Source of the DNA: an uncultured Clostridia bacterium
Lineage (GTDB): Bacteria > Bacillota > Clostridia > Christensenellales > UBA1242
Direction of reading: 5' to 3'
DNA: 10,604 nucleotides
Assembly: GCA_934778125.1 (NCBI GenBank)
Contig: CAKVOF010000038.1
Coordinates: 1-10,604, forward strand
The position numbers and the translations under genes are program-made. Below the pieces are notes generated by a model that had not been told where the DNA came from, ran no database searches, and saw only the letters and a program-made list of their open reading frames with translations. This document shows, in pieces, positions 1 through 6,069 of this stretch (position 1 is its first letter; every line of letters begins with the position of its first letter).

Positions 1-1
1 A

Positions 2-880
2 AGCCCTAGTTATCAACCTACACAACAAAAGATTAGTCAACCTCAATTAAGCAGTGTGGAAATTGAACGCAGAAATCAAAGTTTTTCTGAGAAATTTGAT
101 AAAATTTCAAAAGAAAAATTCAATTTTAACAATTCAGATAAAGAAAAGCAATATAATGAACAATTAGTTATGTCTCAAACAACTGACACTGAAACAACCT
201 CTACTAAAGAAAATTCATTGTTGAATTTTAATAATAATAATGAAATTGAAGATAGCTTTATAGATTTTGAAAATAATGAAAACAACCAAGGTTATCAAAA
301 TAATCTACCTGATTCAACTATCCAGCAAGATGATTCTTTTCAAAACAACAATAATTTCATTGATGATTTTGAAATAGATAACACTGAAAACACTGCCATA
401 AAACAATATGGAAAAATTGACACTTTCAATAATGAAATAAACAACAATTATGTTTCAGTTAATAAAGTTAAATGTGTTTTTGGAATTATTTTCACCTTGT
501 TACTGCTAACTGAAATAACTATTACACTTTTATTATTAAAGAAAAACAATCTCATATTTAACTACGATTCTGCCCTTTATATAACAAGTTATGTTATCGC
601 AACAGTTATTGGAATATTTTTCTTAATGCCATTCCTTTTAAATATGAATAAAAAAATAGAAAACACATTTAAATTATCATATTCTATGTCTTTCTCGAGT
701 TTGTCCTTTATAATAATTTGCGTATTGACTTATTCAATCAACACATTATTTGGTTTTTCTTTTAAAAATGGCATAGAATATTTATCAAAAATGATTATAC
801 CTATTTTATTTGGTTTTAATATTTTGATTGCACCTTGCTTATACTATGTTATTTTAAAGATTAAAAGTTTTTATAAATAA
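2..880 (+). CDS. Asn-rich protein with four C-terminal membrane segments, 5' partial, function unknown
   Basis: I do not recognise a family. The frame is open to the left edge: before the GTG at 56 it reads a Gln/Pro/Ser-rich stretch (SPSYQPTQQKISQPQLSS). That GTG has no Shine-Dalgarno sequence, so the gene very likely starts outside the window. Counting from the codon at 56, residues 1-135 are hydrophilic, low-complexity and rich in Asn, Gln, Asp and Glu, probably disordered. Residues about 139-161, 173-196, 208-233 and 243-267 are four hydrophobic segments, followed by a short basic tail (KIKSFYK). Two similar acidic-aromatic motifs occur in the soluble part, FIDFENN (about 68-74) and FIDDFEID (about 101-108). 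By the positive-inside rule the disordered part is probably cytoplasmic. The gene ends at a hairpin terminator shared with the convergent gene. That it is a real gene is near certain; its role is unknown. Confidence 0.85.
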   Translation, partial: SPSYQPTQQKISQPQLSSVEIERRNQSFSEKFDKISKEKFNFNNSDKEKQYNEQLVMSQTTDTETTSTKENSLLNFNNNNEIEDSFIDFENNENNQGYQNNLPDSTIQQDDSFQNNNNFIDDFEIDNTENTAIKQYGKIDTFNNEINNNYVSVNKVKCVFGIIFTLLLLTEITITLLLLKKNNLIFNYDSALYITSYVIATVIGIFFLMPFLLNMNKKIENTFKLSYSMSFSSLSFIIICVLTYSINTLFGFSFKNGIEYLSKMIIPILFGFNILIAPCLYYVILKIKSFYK

Positions 881-888
881 AAAGTTTG

Positions 889-932
889 TAACACAATTAT
901 GGATTAATAACCTATAATTGTGTTATTTTTTT
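889..932. terminator. Hairpin terminator between convergent genes
   Basis: The arms 889-900 and 914-925 are perfect 12-base complements (TAACACAATTAT / ATAATTGTGTTA) around a 13-base loop. Seven T follow on the + strand (926-932), so it is a good intrinsic terminator for the Asn-rich membrane protein gene. The right arm contains the stop codon of the minus-strand VTT gene (923-925). Read leftward the hairpin is followed by a weaker T-rich run (CAAACTTTTTATTTA), so it may also end that transcript. Confidence 0.8.
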
Positions 933-1786
933 GCAAAAAGCGTTTCGATCTTTCTTCTATTTTTAAATAAAATAAAAAGAGCAACAATAATGACAACAAA
1001 TAATGTAATCCATATTAGTATTCCCCAGCCTTTAAATGGAATTCTAAATCCTGTTCCAAGAAAAGACATTATAAAGATTCCAACTGGTTTTGTGCATATA
1101 GTTATCAAAATAAATTTACTCAACTTCATATTTGTTAAACCAGCAACAATACACAAAATATCATCTGGAAAGAATGGAAACAAAAATGCTATAGCAAGAA
1201 AAAATGTGGCATTTTTGTTTAACAAGTTTGTGTATTTTGTTATATTTCTCTCACCAAATATCCACGAAACAAATTTGATTCCTAATGTTTTACCTATTAA
1301 AAACGCAATACTTGAGCCTACAACAACACCAATAGTGCAAAATATAAAGCAAAGTAATGGCCCATAGATTAATGTTCCCACAACAATTATAACCACAGAA
1401 GGAATTGGTAAACAAACAACTTCTAATATTTGTATTAGAATAAAAACAATTACCCCCTTTCCCCCGGTAGCAACTATTAAATCTCGAATATAAATAACTG
1501 AGGTTAAATATTTCATTATGCCATAGTAATCTATTATTTCATAGCCTAAAATAATTGCATCAATACTTATTATTGCTACAACTAAGTATTTTACAAATTT
1601 AGCATTTTTTTTCCTATTTAACAAAATAATTATTGATTCCAACAATATGTTTACACCTATTATTAAAATCTTAAATAATGTTTTACTAAAAAAACTTTTT
1701 CTCGCAAAAACAAGAATTAGTGTTAATAAAACTATTTGAATAACATAATTAAATATAAAATTAATGACTTTTTTTATAGCTGACAC
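923..1786 (-). CDS. TVP38/TMEM64-type (VTT/SNARE-associated domain) membrane protein
   Basis: A 287-residue polytopic inner-membrane protein. Hydrophobic segments lie near residues 9-28, 37-57, 66-86, 112-145, 146-165, 194-216, 225-245 and 254-274. The central block about 112-245 matches the VTT (DedA superfamily) pattern: a Pro-containing hydrophobic hairpin (LPIPS, 126-130), a glycine-rich helix with GSSIAFLIGKTLG (157-169), and FPFFPDDILCIVAGLTNM (203-220), which is typical of the TVP38 branch. Some DedA-superfamily members move lipid carriers such as undecaprenyl phosphate across the membrane. For TVP38 proteins the substrate is not settled, so no function is assigned. The only possible start in the frame downstream of the stop at 1811-1813 is the GTG at 1786; the AAG just before it is a poor ribosome site. 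The gene is divergent from the ABC exporter and convergent with the Asn-rich gene. Confidence 0.88.
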   Translation of the reverse strand: MSAIKKVINFIFNYVIQIVLLTLILVFARKSFFSKTLFKILIIGVNILLESIIILLNRKKNAKFVKYLVVAIISIDAIILGYEIIDYYGIMKYLTSVIYIRDLIVATGGKGVIVFILIQILEVVCLPIPSVVIIVVGTLIYGPLLCFIFCTIGVVVGSSIAFLIGKTLGIKFVSWIFGERNITKYTNLLNKNATFFLAIAFLFPFFPDDILCIVAGLTNMKLSKFILITICTKPVGIFIMSFLGTGFRIPFKGWGILIWITLFVVIIVALFILFKNRRKIETLFAKK

Positions 1787-1809
1787 CTTTATTATCTTAC
1801 TATTACAAT

Positions 1810-1838
1810 ATTATATTAGTTGTAAAAAAGATTAATAA
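1810..1838 (-). promoter_or_regulatory. Weak candidate promoter for the VTT gene
   Basis: The minus strand has a consensus -10, TATAAT (1815-1810). Seventeen bases upstream is only a poor -35, TTATTA (1838-1833). Transcription would begin about 17 bases before the GTG start. In DNA this AT-rich a TATAAT alone is weak evidence; its position is the main support. Confidence 0.3.
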
Positions 1839-1908
1839 CTAAGTAAGTTTATATTTTGATTTTTTATGCTTAAAATAATTTATAAATAATTTATTTTATT
1901 TATTAAAC

Positions 1909-1937
1909 TTTACATAAAATTCCTATTATGGTAAAAT
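1909..1937 (+). promoter_or_regulatory. Sigma-A type promoter of the ABC exporter operon
   Basis: TTTACA (1909-1914), 17-base spacer, TAAAAT (1932-1937), with TG at 1929-1930 placed as in an extended -10. Transcription would start near 1944, giving a leader of roughly 14 bases that holds only the ribosome site. No operator-like repeat is visible around it. Confidence 0.65.
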
Positions 1938-1946
1938 TTTAGAGAT

Positions 1947-1951
1947 AGGAG
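1947..1951 (+). promoter_or_regulatory. Ribosome binding site that fixes the TTG start of the ABC ATPase
   Basis: AGGAG lies 6 bases before the TTG at 1958. The nearby GTG at 1951 is out of frame, so this spacing supports TTG as the true start. Confidence 0.8.
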
Positions 1952-1957
1952 TGAAAA

Positions 1958-2896
1958 TTGGCAGATATTATTTTAAGTGTTAAAAATTTGACAAAAATTT
2001 TTAATAACAAATTAGCAGTAAACAATATCTCGTTTCAAGTTGAAGCCGGCCAAATATTTGGACTATTAGGTCCAACTGGATCAGGTAAAACAACAGTTAT
2101 GAGAATTCTCTGTGGATTTTGTAATTTCAACAAAGGTAGCGTTAAAATTTGTAATCATTCGATTTACACTGATAAAAAAAGGGCTACCGAAAATTTAGGT
2201 TGTTTTATTGAAACGCCTAGATTTTTTGAATCAATGAGTGGCTATAGCAACTTAAAGTATTTCGCCAAACTTTCAAAAATCAAATCTAAAGAAAAAATTA
2301 TAAATTGTGCTACAATTGTTGGGTTAAAAGATCAGTTAAACAAAAAAGTTAGCAAATACACAACAGGAATGAAGCAAAAACTTGGAATTGCACAAGCACT
2401 TTTAACAGATCCCAAATTATTAATATTTGATGAGCCATTGGCTGGTCTTGACATAAATAGCATGAATGAAATTCGCACATTATTAAAATACATATCTAAG
2501 CAAGAAAATGTTTCAATAGTTCTTTCAAGTCATATGCTTGGCGAAATGGAGGAGTTATGTGATGTTATTGCCGTTATGAACAATGGTCAAATAGAAGATA
2601 TTAAAACGATAGCTCAATTAAAAGATCAAAGTGAATATGATAAAAAGCTTCAAATTACAGTTGACTACCCTAACTTCGCTGGAAAAATTGTTTTAAATGA
2701 ATTGAAACACAAAGTTAGCGTTGCTGGCAATTCAATAATTGTCTACACAGCGGAAGAGAGTTTGGCAAAAATAATCGAAAGGCTTAAGGCATATCATATT
2801 TCAATTTTTAAAATTGAATATATAACTAAATCATTAGCTCAAGTGTTTAATGAAATTCTTCAACGTAAAGTAATAGATAAAAACTGGTTAGAGTGA
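1958..2896 (+). CDS. ABC transporter ATP-binding protein, BcrA/lantibiotic-export-like subfamily
   Basis: A 312-residue cytoplasmic ATPase that should power the permease encoded 4 bases downstream. Walker A is GPTGSGKT (38-45). Walker B with the catalytic Glu is LLIFDEP (154-160, E159), followed by the D-loop at 162-165. The switch His is in SSH (190-192). The signature is YTTGM (134-138) rather than LSGGQ. The Q-loop position reads GCFIETP (81-87), with Glu where most families have Gln. Both substitutions are known in BcrA-like and lantibiotic-immunity (LanF) ATPases, the so-called E-loop. Residues after about 225 form the C-terminal extension common in this subfamily. Family membership is secure. 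The substrate is not: peptide antibiotic self-protection, drug export or lipid export are all possible, and no lantibiotic or bacteriocin gene is visible nearby. Confidence 0.93.
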   Translation: MADIILSVKNLTKIFNNKLAVNNISFQVEAGQIFGLLGPTGSGKTTVMRILCGFCNFNKGSVKICNHSIYTDKKRATENLGCFIETPRFFESMSGYSNLKYFAKLSKIKSKEKIINCATIVGLKDQLNKKVSKYTTGMKQKLGIAQALLTDPKLLIFDEPLAGLDINSMNEIRTLLKYISKQENVSIVLSSHMLGEMEELCDVIAVMNNGQIEDIKTIAQLKDQSEYDKKLQITVDYPNFAGKIVLNELKHKVSVAGNSIIVYTAEESLAKIIERLKAYHISIFKIEYITKSLAQVFNEILQRKVIDKNWLE

Positions 2897-2900
2897 TTAT

Positions 2901-4976
2901 ATGTTTAGATTAGCAAGATTAGAACTTAATAAGTTTTTTAAAAAGCCATTATTTTATATAATGCTTCTTATTGTTGTGCTTGCAACATATTTATCATCAT
3001 ACTTATATAATCCAAAAATTACTTTAACAACTCCTTTAAATATTACCTATGAAGATTTTATTTCAACAAAGAAAAATGAATATGACTTACTTGATGAAAC
3101 AGAATTTGAAAACATAAAATTATTTAGGTTGTTTGATGAACGAAAACAAAATTTAGATGATAAATTAAATGCTGTTTATGCTTCATTTGCAAATCTTGAA
3201 ACAACAATGAACAAAGCCGTTGATGAAAATACTAAAATAGCCTATAATAATGTTCTCAACAAATTAAATGATTTTTATGACTACACTCAACAAAAAGCTA
3301 TATTCAATAAATATCCTGTCCTATACGAACTAATAAACACAGAACAATATTCAAAGATTTGTTTTGACTTAAAATTTTTAATAAGTGAAATTAATAGAAT
3401 TAAAAGTGAAGGAAAAGATAATGTTGGTGATATAGCTGTTAGTATTAATGAGTTATATAAAAAGAATAATTTTACAAACAAATTAAATGATGTAAAAAAT
3501 AAATCAATTTATTTCGTTCAGTACATAATTGAAGAAATGATAAATGAATCAACTAATTCTCTTACCATATATCAAAATTCATTATTACAATCAACTGCCC
3601 CAACTTACCAAAACAACAAACAAAAAATCTATGATAATATGGTAAGTTTTTACGAAATAAATAATTTATTAAATTATCACCTAAAGCAATTGTTAAACAC
3701 AGAACAATTTGTTTTTATAAATAAAACTACATATCTTAACTACTTAAATATCTCCGCAAACACTTTAAATAAAATCTCTGAATTAAAATTAAAGAACTCA
3801 AATGATATAACTAAAGGTGAACATGAAAATATTATTAAAACATCAAATTCATCTAACTTAAAAAAACAAATTTCAAACTTAAGCAATGAGTTAATTTACT
3901 CAACAAGTGACAATATAATTACTGAAAAACTACAAACTATAATTGACAAAACAAACAATAATAAAAAAGATATTTTAAATAATTTAAATAATTTAGAAGG
4001 CAATAATTCTAAATGTGAATCTTATATTAACGATTATAGATTATTAAGCATAACTTCATATAAATTATTTAAAATGCTAATCACACAAAATGCAACAAAA
4101 GAAATAGATAATAAGATATCTATAAATTTTTACGGAGAAACATTTGAAAACTTCAATAAATATAACTTTGATGAAAAAATAACCGCATATGAATATTATA
4201 TCAACAACAATATTTATGAAGAATCTTTTATAAATCAAAGTGGTTATTCATATCAAACAACTGATAGTGAAAATGGACTAAATTACGTGTATTTTTCAAT
4301 TAAATTGGTATCTTTTATAGTCATTTTATTCGTAGCTATTATGGCAATTATTTCAATCACCAATGAGCAAAAACACGGCACTATTAAGTTTATATTATCT
4401 AGACCGTATAGCAGAACAAATATTGTGTTAGGAAAATTACTTTCAATGTTTTATTTTGTATCTGTTTTAATGCTTTTTAATCTACTATTTTCAGTGCTAT
4501 TTGCTAACATTCTTTATGGACTACCCGCAATTAATGCAGGAAATTTATTGGTTGTTTTTAATGCAAAAATTGCATTTAGTTTAAACTATATTCTTTATAT
4601 ATTACTATACTCCCTTTTTCAACTTTTGGAAGTATGCTTCTATGCAATTGTAGTTTGCTTTTTTGCATTTATGTTCTGGAGTGTACTTGGAACATTTATC
4701 ACAACAATGACATCAATTTGCGCAATCCTCTCATTAAATATTTTCTTTAAAACGCAATCATGGTTTAAATTTTCCCCATTTTACAACGCTAATCTATTTA
4801 AATTCTTTGGAAGCAAAGTTGTTATATCCGAAAACTCAACCGCATTTTTAGATAAACTCTTAGACACATCTATTATTATAAATTCGAACTTTTGGTTAAG
4901 CTTAGCCATAATTTCAATATACTCAGCTCTTTTAATACTAATTGATTTAATAATTTACAAAAAAAGAGATTTTTAG
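2901..4976 (+). CDS. ABC-2 type permease with a very long loop outside the membrane
   Basis: A 691-residue membrane partner of the upstream ATPase. The start lies 4 bases after the ATPase stop and has a GAG-type ribosome site inside the end of that gene, which implies coupled translation. One membrane segment (about 15-35) is followed by some 425 hydrophilic, Asn/Lys/Glu-rich, helix-prone residues (36-462), then the membrane domain: about 463-487, 513-533, several segments between 551 and 620, and 661-685. After the second segment EQKHGTIKFILSRPYS (489-504) is the hallmark cytoplasmic coupling motif of ABC-2 permeases. By that topology residues 36-462 face outward. The region holds only two cysteines, C154 and C372. 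Usual ABC-2 permeases are far shorter, so the loop is the unusual part. Its last codons form one arm of a terminator and overlap the rnhA stop by 4 bases. Confidence 0.9.
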   Translation: MFRLARLELNKFFKKPLFYIMLLIVVLATYLSSYLYNPKITLTTPLNITYEDFISTKKNEYDLLDETEFENIKLFRLFDERKQNLDDKLNAVYASFANLETTMNKAVDENTKIAYNNVLNKLNDFYDYTQQKAIFNKYPVLYELINTEQYSKICFDLKFLISEINRIKSEGKDNVGDIAVSINELYKKNNFTNKLNDVKNKSIYFVQYIIEEMINESTNSLTIYQNSLLQSTAPTYQNNKQKIYDNMVSFYEINNLLNYHLKQLLNTEQFVFINKTTYLNYLNISANTLNKISELKLKNSNDITKGEHENIIKTSNSSNLKKQISNLSNELIYSTSDNIITEKLQTIIDKTNNNKKDILNNLNNLEGNNSKCESYINDYRLLSITSYKLFKMLITQNATKEIDNKISINFYGETFENFNKYNFDEKITAYEYYINNNIYEESFINQSGYSYQTTDSENGLNYVYFSIKLVSFIVILFVAIMAIISITNEQKHGTIKFILSRPYSRTNIVLGKLLSMFYFVSVLMLFNLLFSVLFANILYGLPAINAGNLLVVFNAKIAFSLNYILYILLYSLFQLLEVCFYAIVVCFFAFMFWSVLGTFITTMTSICAILSLNIFFKTQSWFKFSPFYNANLFKFFGSKVVISENSTAFLDKLLDTSIIINSNFWLSLAIISIYSALLILIDLIIYKKRDF

Positions 4977-4989
4977 ATCTCTTTTTTTT
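4959..4989. terminator. Bidirectional terminator nested in two overlapping gene ends
   Basis: The arms 4959-4970 (AAAAAAAGAGAT) and 4977-4988 (ATCTCTTTTTTT) pair perfectly around the loop TTTTAG (4971-4976). The hairpin is symmetric: A-rich on one side and T-rich on the other, so either strand reads a GC-containing stem and then a T run. The loop holds the stops of both the permease (TAG, 4974-4976) and rnhA (TAA, minus, 4975-4973). The stem encodes the last residues of both proteins. Confidence 0.8.
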
Positions 4990-5437
4990 CATTCAAAATA
5001 CTTCTACACTCATCAATTCCCGCTCTCGCCAATTCATCACACCGATTATTATAAATATTGTCTGAATGCCCTTTAACTTTGTGCCAAGTTATATTATGCC
5101 TTTCCATTTCTTTTAACAAACTTTTCCATAAATTATCATTTTTAACAGGTTTGTTATTTGCAGTTTTCCAATTATTTTTAATCCAGTTATCTATCCAACC
5201 TTCACTGAATGCATTCATTGTGTAAGCACTATCAGTATAAATATCAACATTGCAAGGTTCTTTTATTTTTTTCAACCCCTCTATAACTGCAGTTACTTCC
5301 ATTTTGTTGTTAGTTGTTTCTCTTTCATATCCATTAAATTCTTTGATATAATTATTATAAATCAAAACTATTCCATAACCACCAATTCCAGGATTTCCTG
5401 AGCATGCCCCATCTGTATACAAAACAATATTTTTCAT
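4973..5437 (-). CDS. rnhA: Ribonuclease HI
   Basis: A 154-residue cytoplasmic enzyme, normal length for bacterial RNase HI. It cuts the RNA strand of RNA/DNA hybrids (R-loops, primers) using two metal ions. All active-site residues are visible: D9 in YTDGACSGNPG (7-17), E47 in NNKMEV (43-48), D69 in IYTDSAY (66-72), H124 in KVKGHSDN (120-127) and D134 in NRCDELA (131-137). The basic, Trp-rich handle segment (WIDNWIKNNW, 81-90) that helps bind the hybrid is also present, as in the E. coli type. The ATG start is preceded by GAAGTGGTGTT, a weak ribosome site. AT-rich DNA upstream offers several TATAAT-like boxes, none with a good -35. It overlaps the convergent permease gene by 4 bases and shares its terminator. 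Confidence 0.96.
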   Translation of the reverse strand: MKNIVLYTDGACSGNPGIGGYGIVLIYNNYIKEFNGYERETTNNKMEVTAVIEGLKKIKEPCNVDIYTDSAYTMNAFSEGWIDNWIKNNWKTANNKPVKNDNLWKSLLKEMERHNITWHKVKGHSDNIYNNRCDELARAGIDECRSILNEKKEI

Positions 5438-5646
5438 AACACCACTTCTCTATATAATATTTTATATTATATCAATTTTAAAATATAATAAAAAGAAAAT
5501 ACGTGTAATAAATTCTACATTATTAAGATTTTATATGATTATTTATTATTTTAAATATAAAACTAATCTTTTAACTTTTATATTAAACAACTCCCACCAT
5601 TCTTTGTTAGATTTTTAATACTTAATTAATATATTTAAAAAATTTA

Positions 5647-5675
5647 TTGACATTTAAACGGATATATCTTATACT
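5647..5675 (+). promoter_or_regulatory. Promoter of the tRNA-Trp gene
   Basis: A perfect -35 TTGACA (5647-5652), 17-base spacer and -10 TATACT (5670-5675). The expected start is near 5682, about 18 bases before the mature tRNA. This is the closest match to consensus in the window, as expected for a stable-RNA gene. The rest of the gap 5438-5646 is AT-rich with no other convincing signal. Confidence 0.85.
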
Positions 5676-5699
5676 ATTATAGTAATTTTGTTACACTTT

Positions 5700-5774
5700 A
5701 GGGGAGTGGCTCAACGGTAGAGTAGCGGTCTCCAAAACCGTAGGTTGGGGGTTCGAATCCTCTCTCCCCTGCCA
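5700..5774 (+). tRNA. tRNA-Trp (anticodon CCA)
   Basis: A full cloverleaf can be drawn by hand. The acceptor stem is AGGGGAG (5700-5706) with CTCCCCT (5764-5770). The D arm is 5709-5723. The anticodon stem 5725-5729/5737-5741 encloses the loop CTCCAAA with anticodon CCA at 5732-5734. The T arm 5747-5763 has the loop TTCGAAT. The discriminator is G (5771), the tRNA-Trp identity base, and the 3' CCA (5772-5774) is encoded. The anticodon reads UGG only, consistent with TGA being a stop here. Position 8 is U (5707), the base that the ThiI encoded in this window would thiolate. It is a lone tRNA, not part of a cluster. Confidence 0.98.
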
Positions 5775-5782
5775 GAATGAGC

Positions 5783-5809
5783 AAGAGTCTTTAAGTAAAG
5801 GCTCTTTTT
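5783..5809 (+). terminator. Intrinsic terminator of the tRNA-Trp gene
   Basis: The stem AAGAGTCTTT (5783-5792) pairs with AAAGGCTCTT (5797-5806): ten pairs with one G-T, loop AAGT. The T run at 5805-5809 follows. It lies 8 bases after the tRNA CCA end. Confidence 0.8.
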
Positions 5810-5813
5810 GTTT

Positions 5814-5857
5814 AAAAAAATCCAAAGTGATAATACTAACCACTTTGGATTCTTTTT
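5814..5857. terminator. Terminator of the rny / zinc-ribbon transcript, usable in both directions
   Basis: Eleven perfect pairs, AATCCAAAGTG (5819-5829) with CACTTTGGATT (5841-5851), around an 11-base loop. On the minus strand the stem is followed by five more T (complement of the A run 5814-5818), making a terminator just after the zinc-ribbon stop codon (5856-5858). On the + strand TTTTT (5853-5857) follows one base after the stem, so it also backs up the tRNA terminator. Confidence 0.8.
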
Positions 5858-5999
5858 ATTTAGTAAATTCATTATTTGAACATCTTGGGCATGGTGGTAA
5901 TTTATCGTATTCACCAACCGAAACAACTTGACCACAGTTTGTGCAAGTATATTCGCCACTTCCTGGTTTTTCACCAGTTTTAAATATTGTTCCAGACAT
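5856..5999 (-). CDS. Small zinc-ribbon protein, 47 residues
   Basis: A short gene easily missed because of its length. The protein starts MSGTIFKTGEKPGSGEY and has two CxxC pairs, C19/C22 (CTNC) and C37/C40 (CPRC), with 14 residues between the pairs: a rubredoxin-like or zinc-ribbon knuckle expected to bind one Zn (or Fe). It resembles the small zinc-ribbon proteins widespread in Clostridia, whose function is unknown. Start evidence is strong: AGGAG at 6012-6008 lies 8 bases before the ATG at 5999. It sits 70 bases after the rny stop with no terminator or clear promoter between, so it is probably co-transcribed with rny. Its stop is followed at once by a terminator. A link to RNA decay is only suggested by position. 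A longer frame over the same stretch runs through the antisense of the tRNA and is not real. Confidence 0.88.
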   Translation of the reverse strand: MSGTIFKTGEKPGSGEYTCTNCGQVVSVGEYDKLPPCPRCSNNEFTK

Positions 6000-6007
6000 A
6001 TTATACT

Positions 6008-6012
6008 CTCCT
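6008..6012 (-). promoter_or_regulatory. Ribosome binding site of the zinc-ribbon gene
   Basis: AGGAG (within AAAGGAGAG, minus strand) stands 8 bases before the ATG at 5999. It is the best single argument that this 47-codon frame is translated. Confidence 0.8.
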
Positions 6013-6069
6013 TTATTGGTAATAATATATCTTTTGCAATTAGAACGTTACTATTCATTATTATGCAAG

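Noticed and set aside
56..58. GTG at 56 as the start of the first gene
   Set aside because: No ribosome site precedes it and the frame stays open, with a similar Gln/Pro/Ser-rich composition, to the window edge; the gene almost certainly begins further left.
918..1367. 149-residue plus-strand frame
   Set aside because: It lies wholly antisense to the VTT membrane protein, has no ribosome site, and starts inside the terminator hairpin.
3287..3481. 64-residue minus-strand frame
   Set aside because: Antisense inside the permease loop; no supporting signal.
5527..5572. Imperfect AAGATT...AATCTT hairpin in the gap between rnhA and tRNA-Trp, considered as a small RNA or leader
   Set aside because: Two 6-pair stems separated by a bulge in nearly pure A/T, with no promoter placed for it and no T run; chance is sufficient.
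5711..6058. 115-residue minus-strand frame
   Set aside because: It crosses the antisense of tRNA-Trp and a terminator and overlaps the better supported zinc-ribbon gene in another frame; it has no domain.
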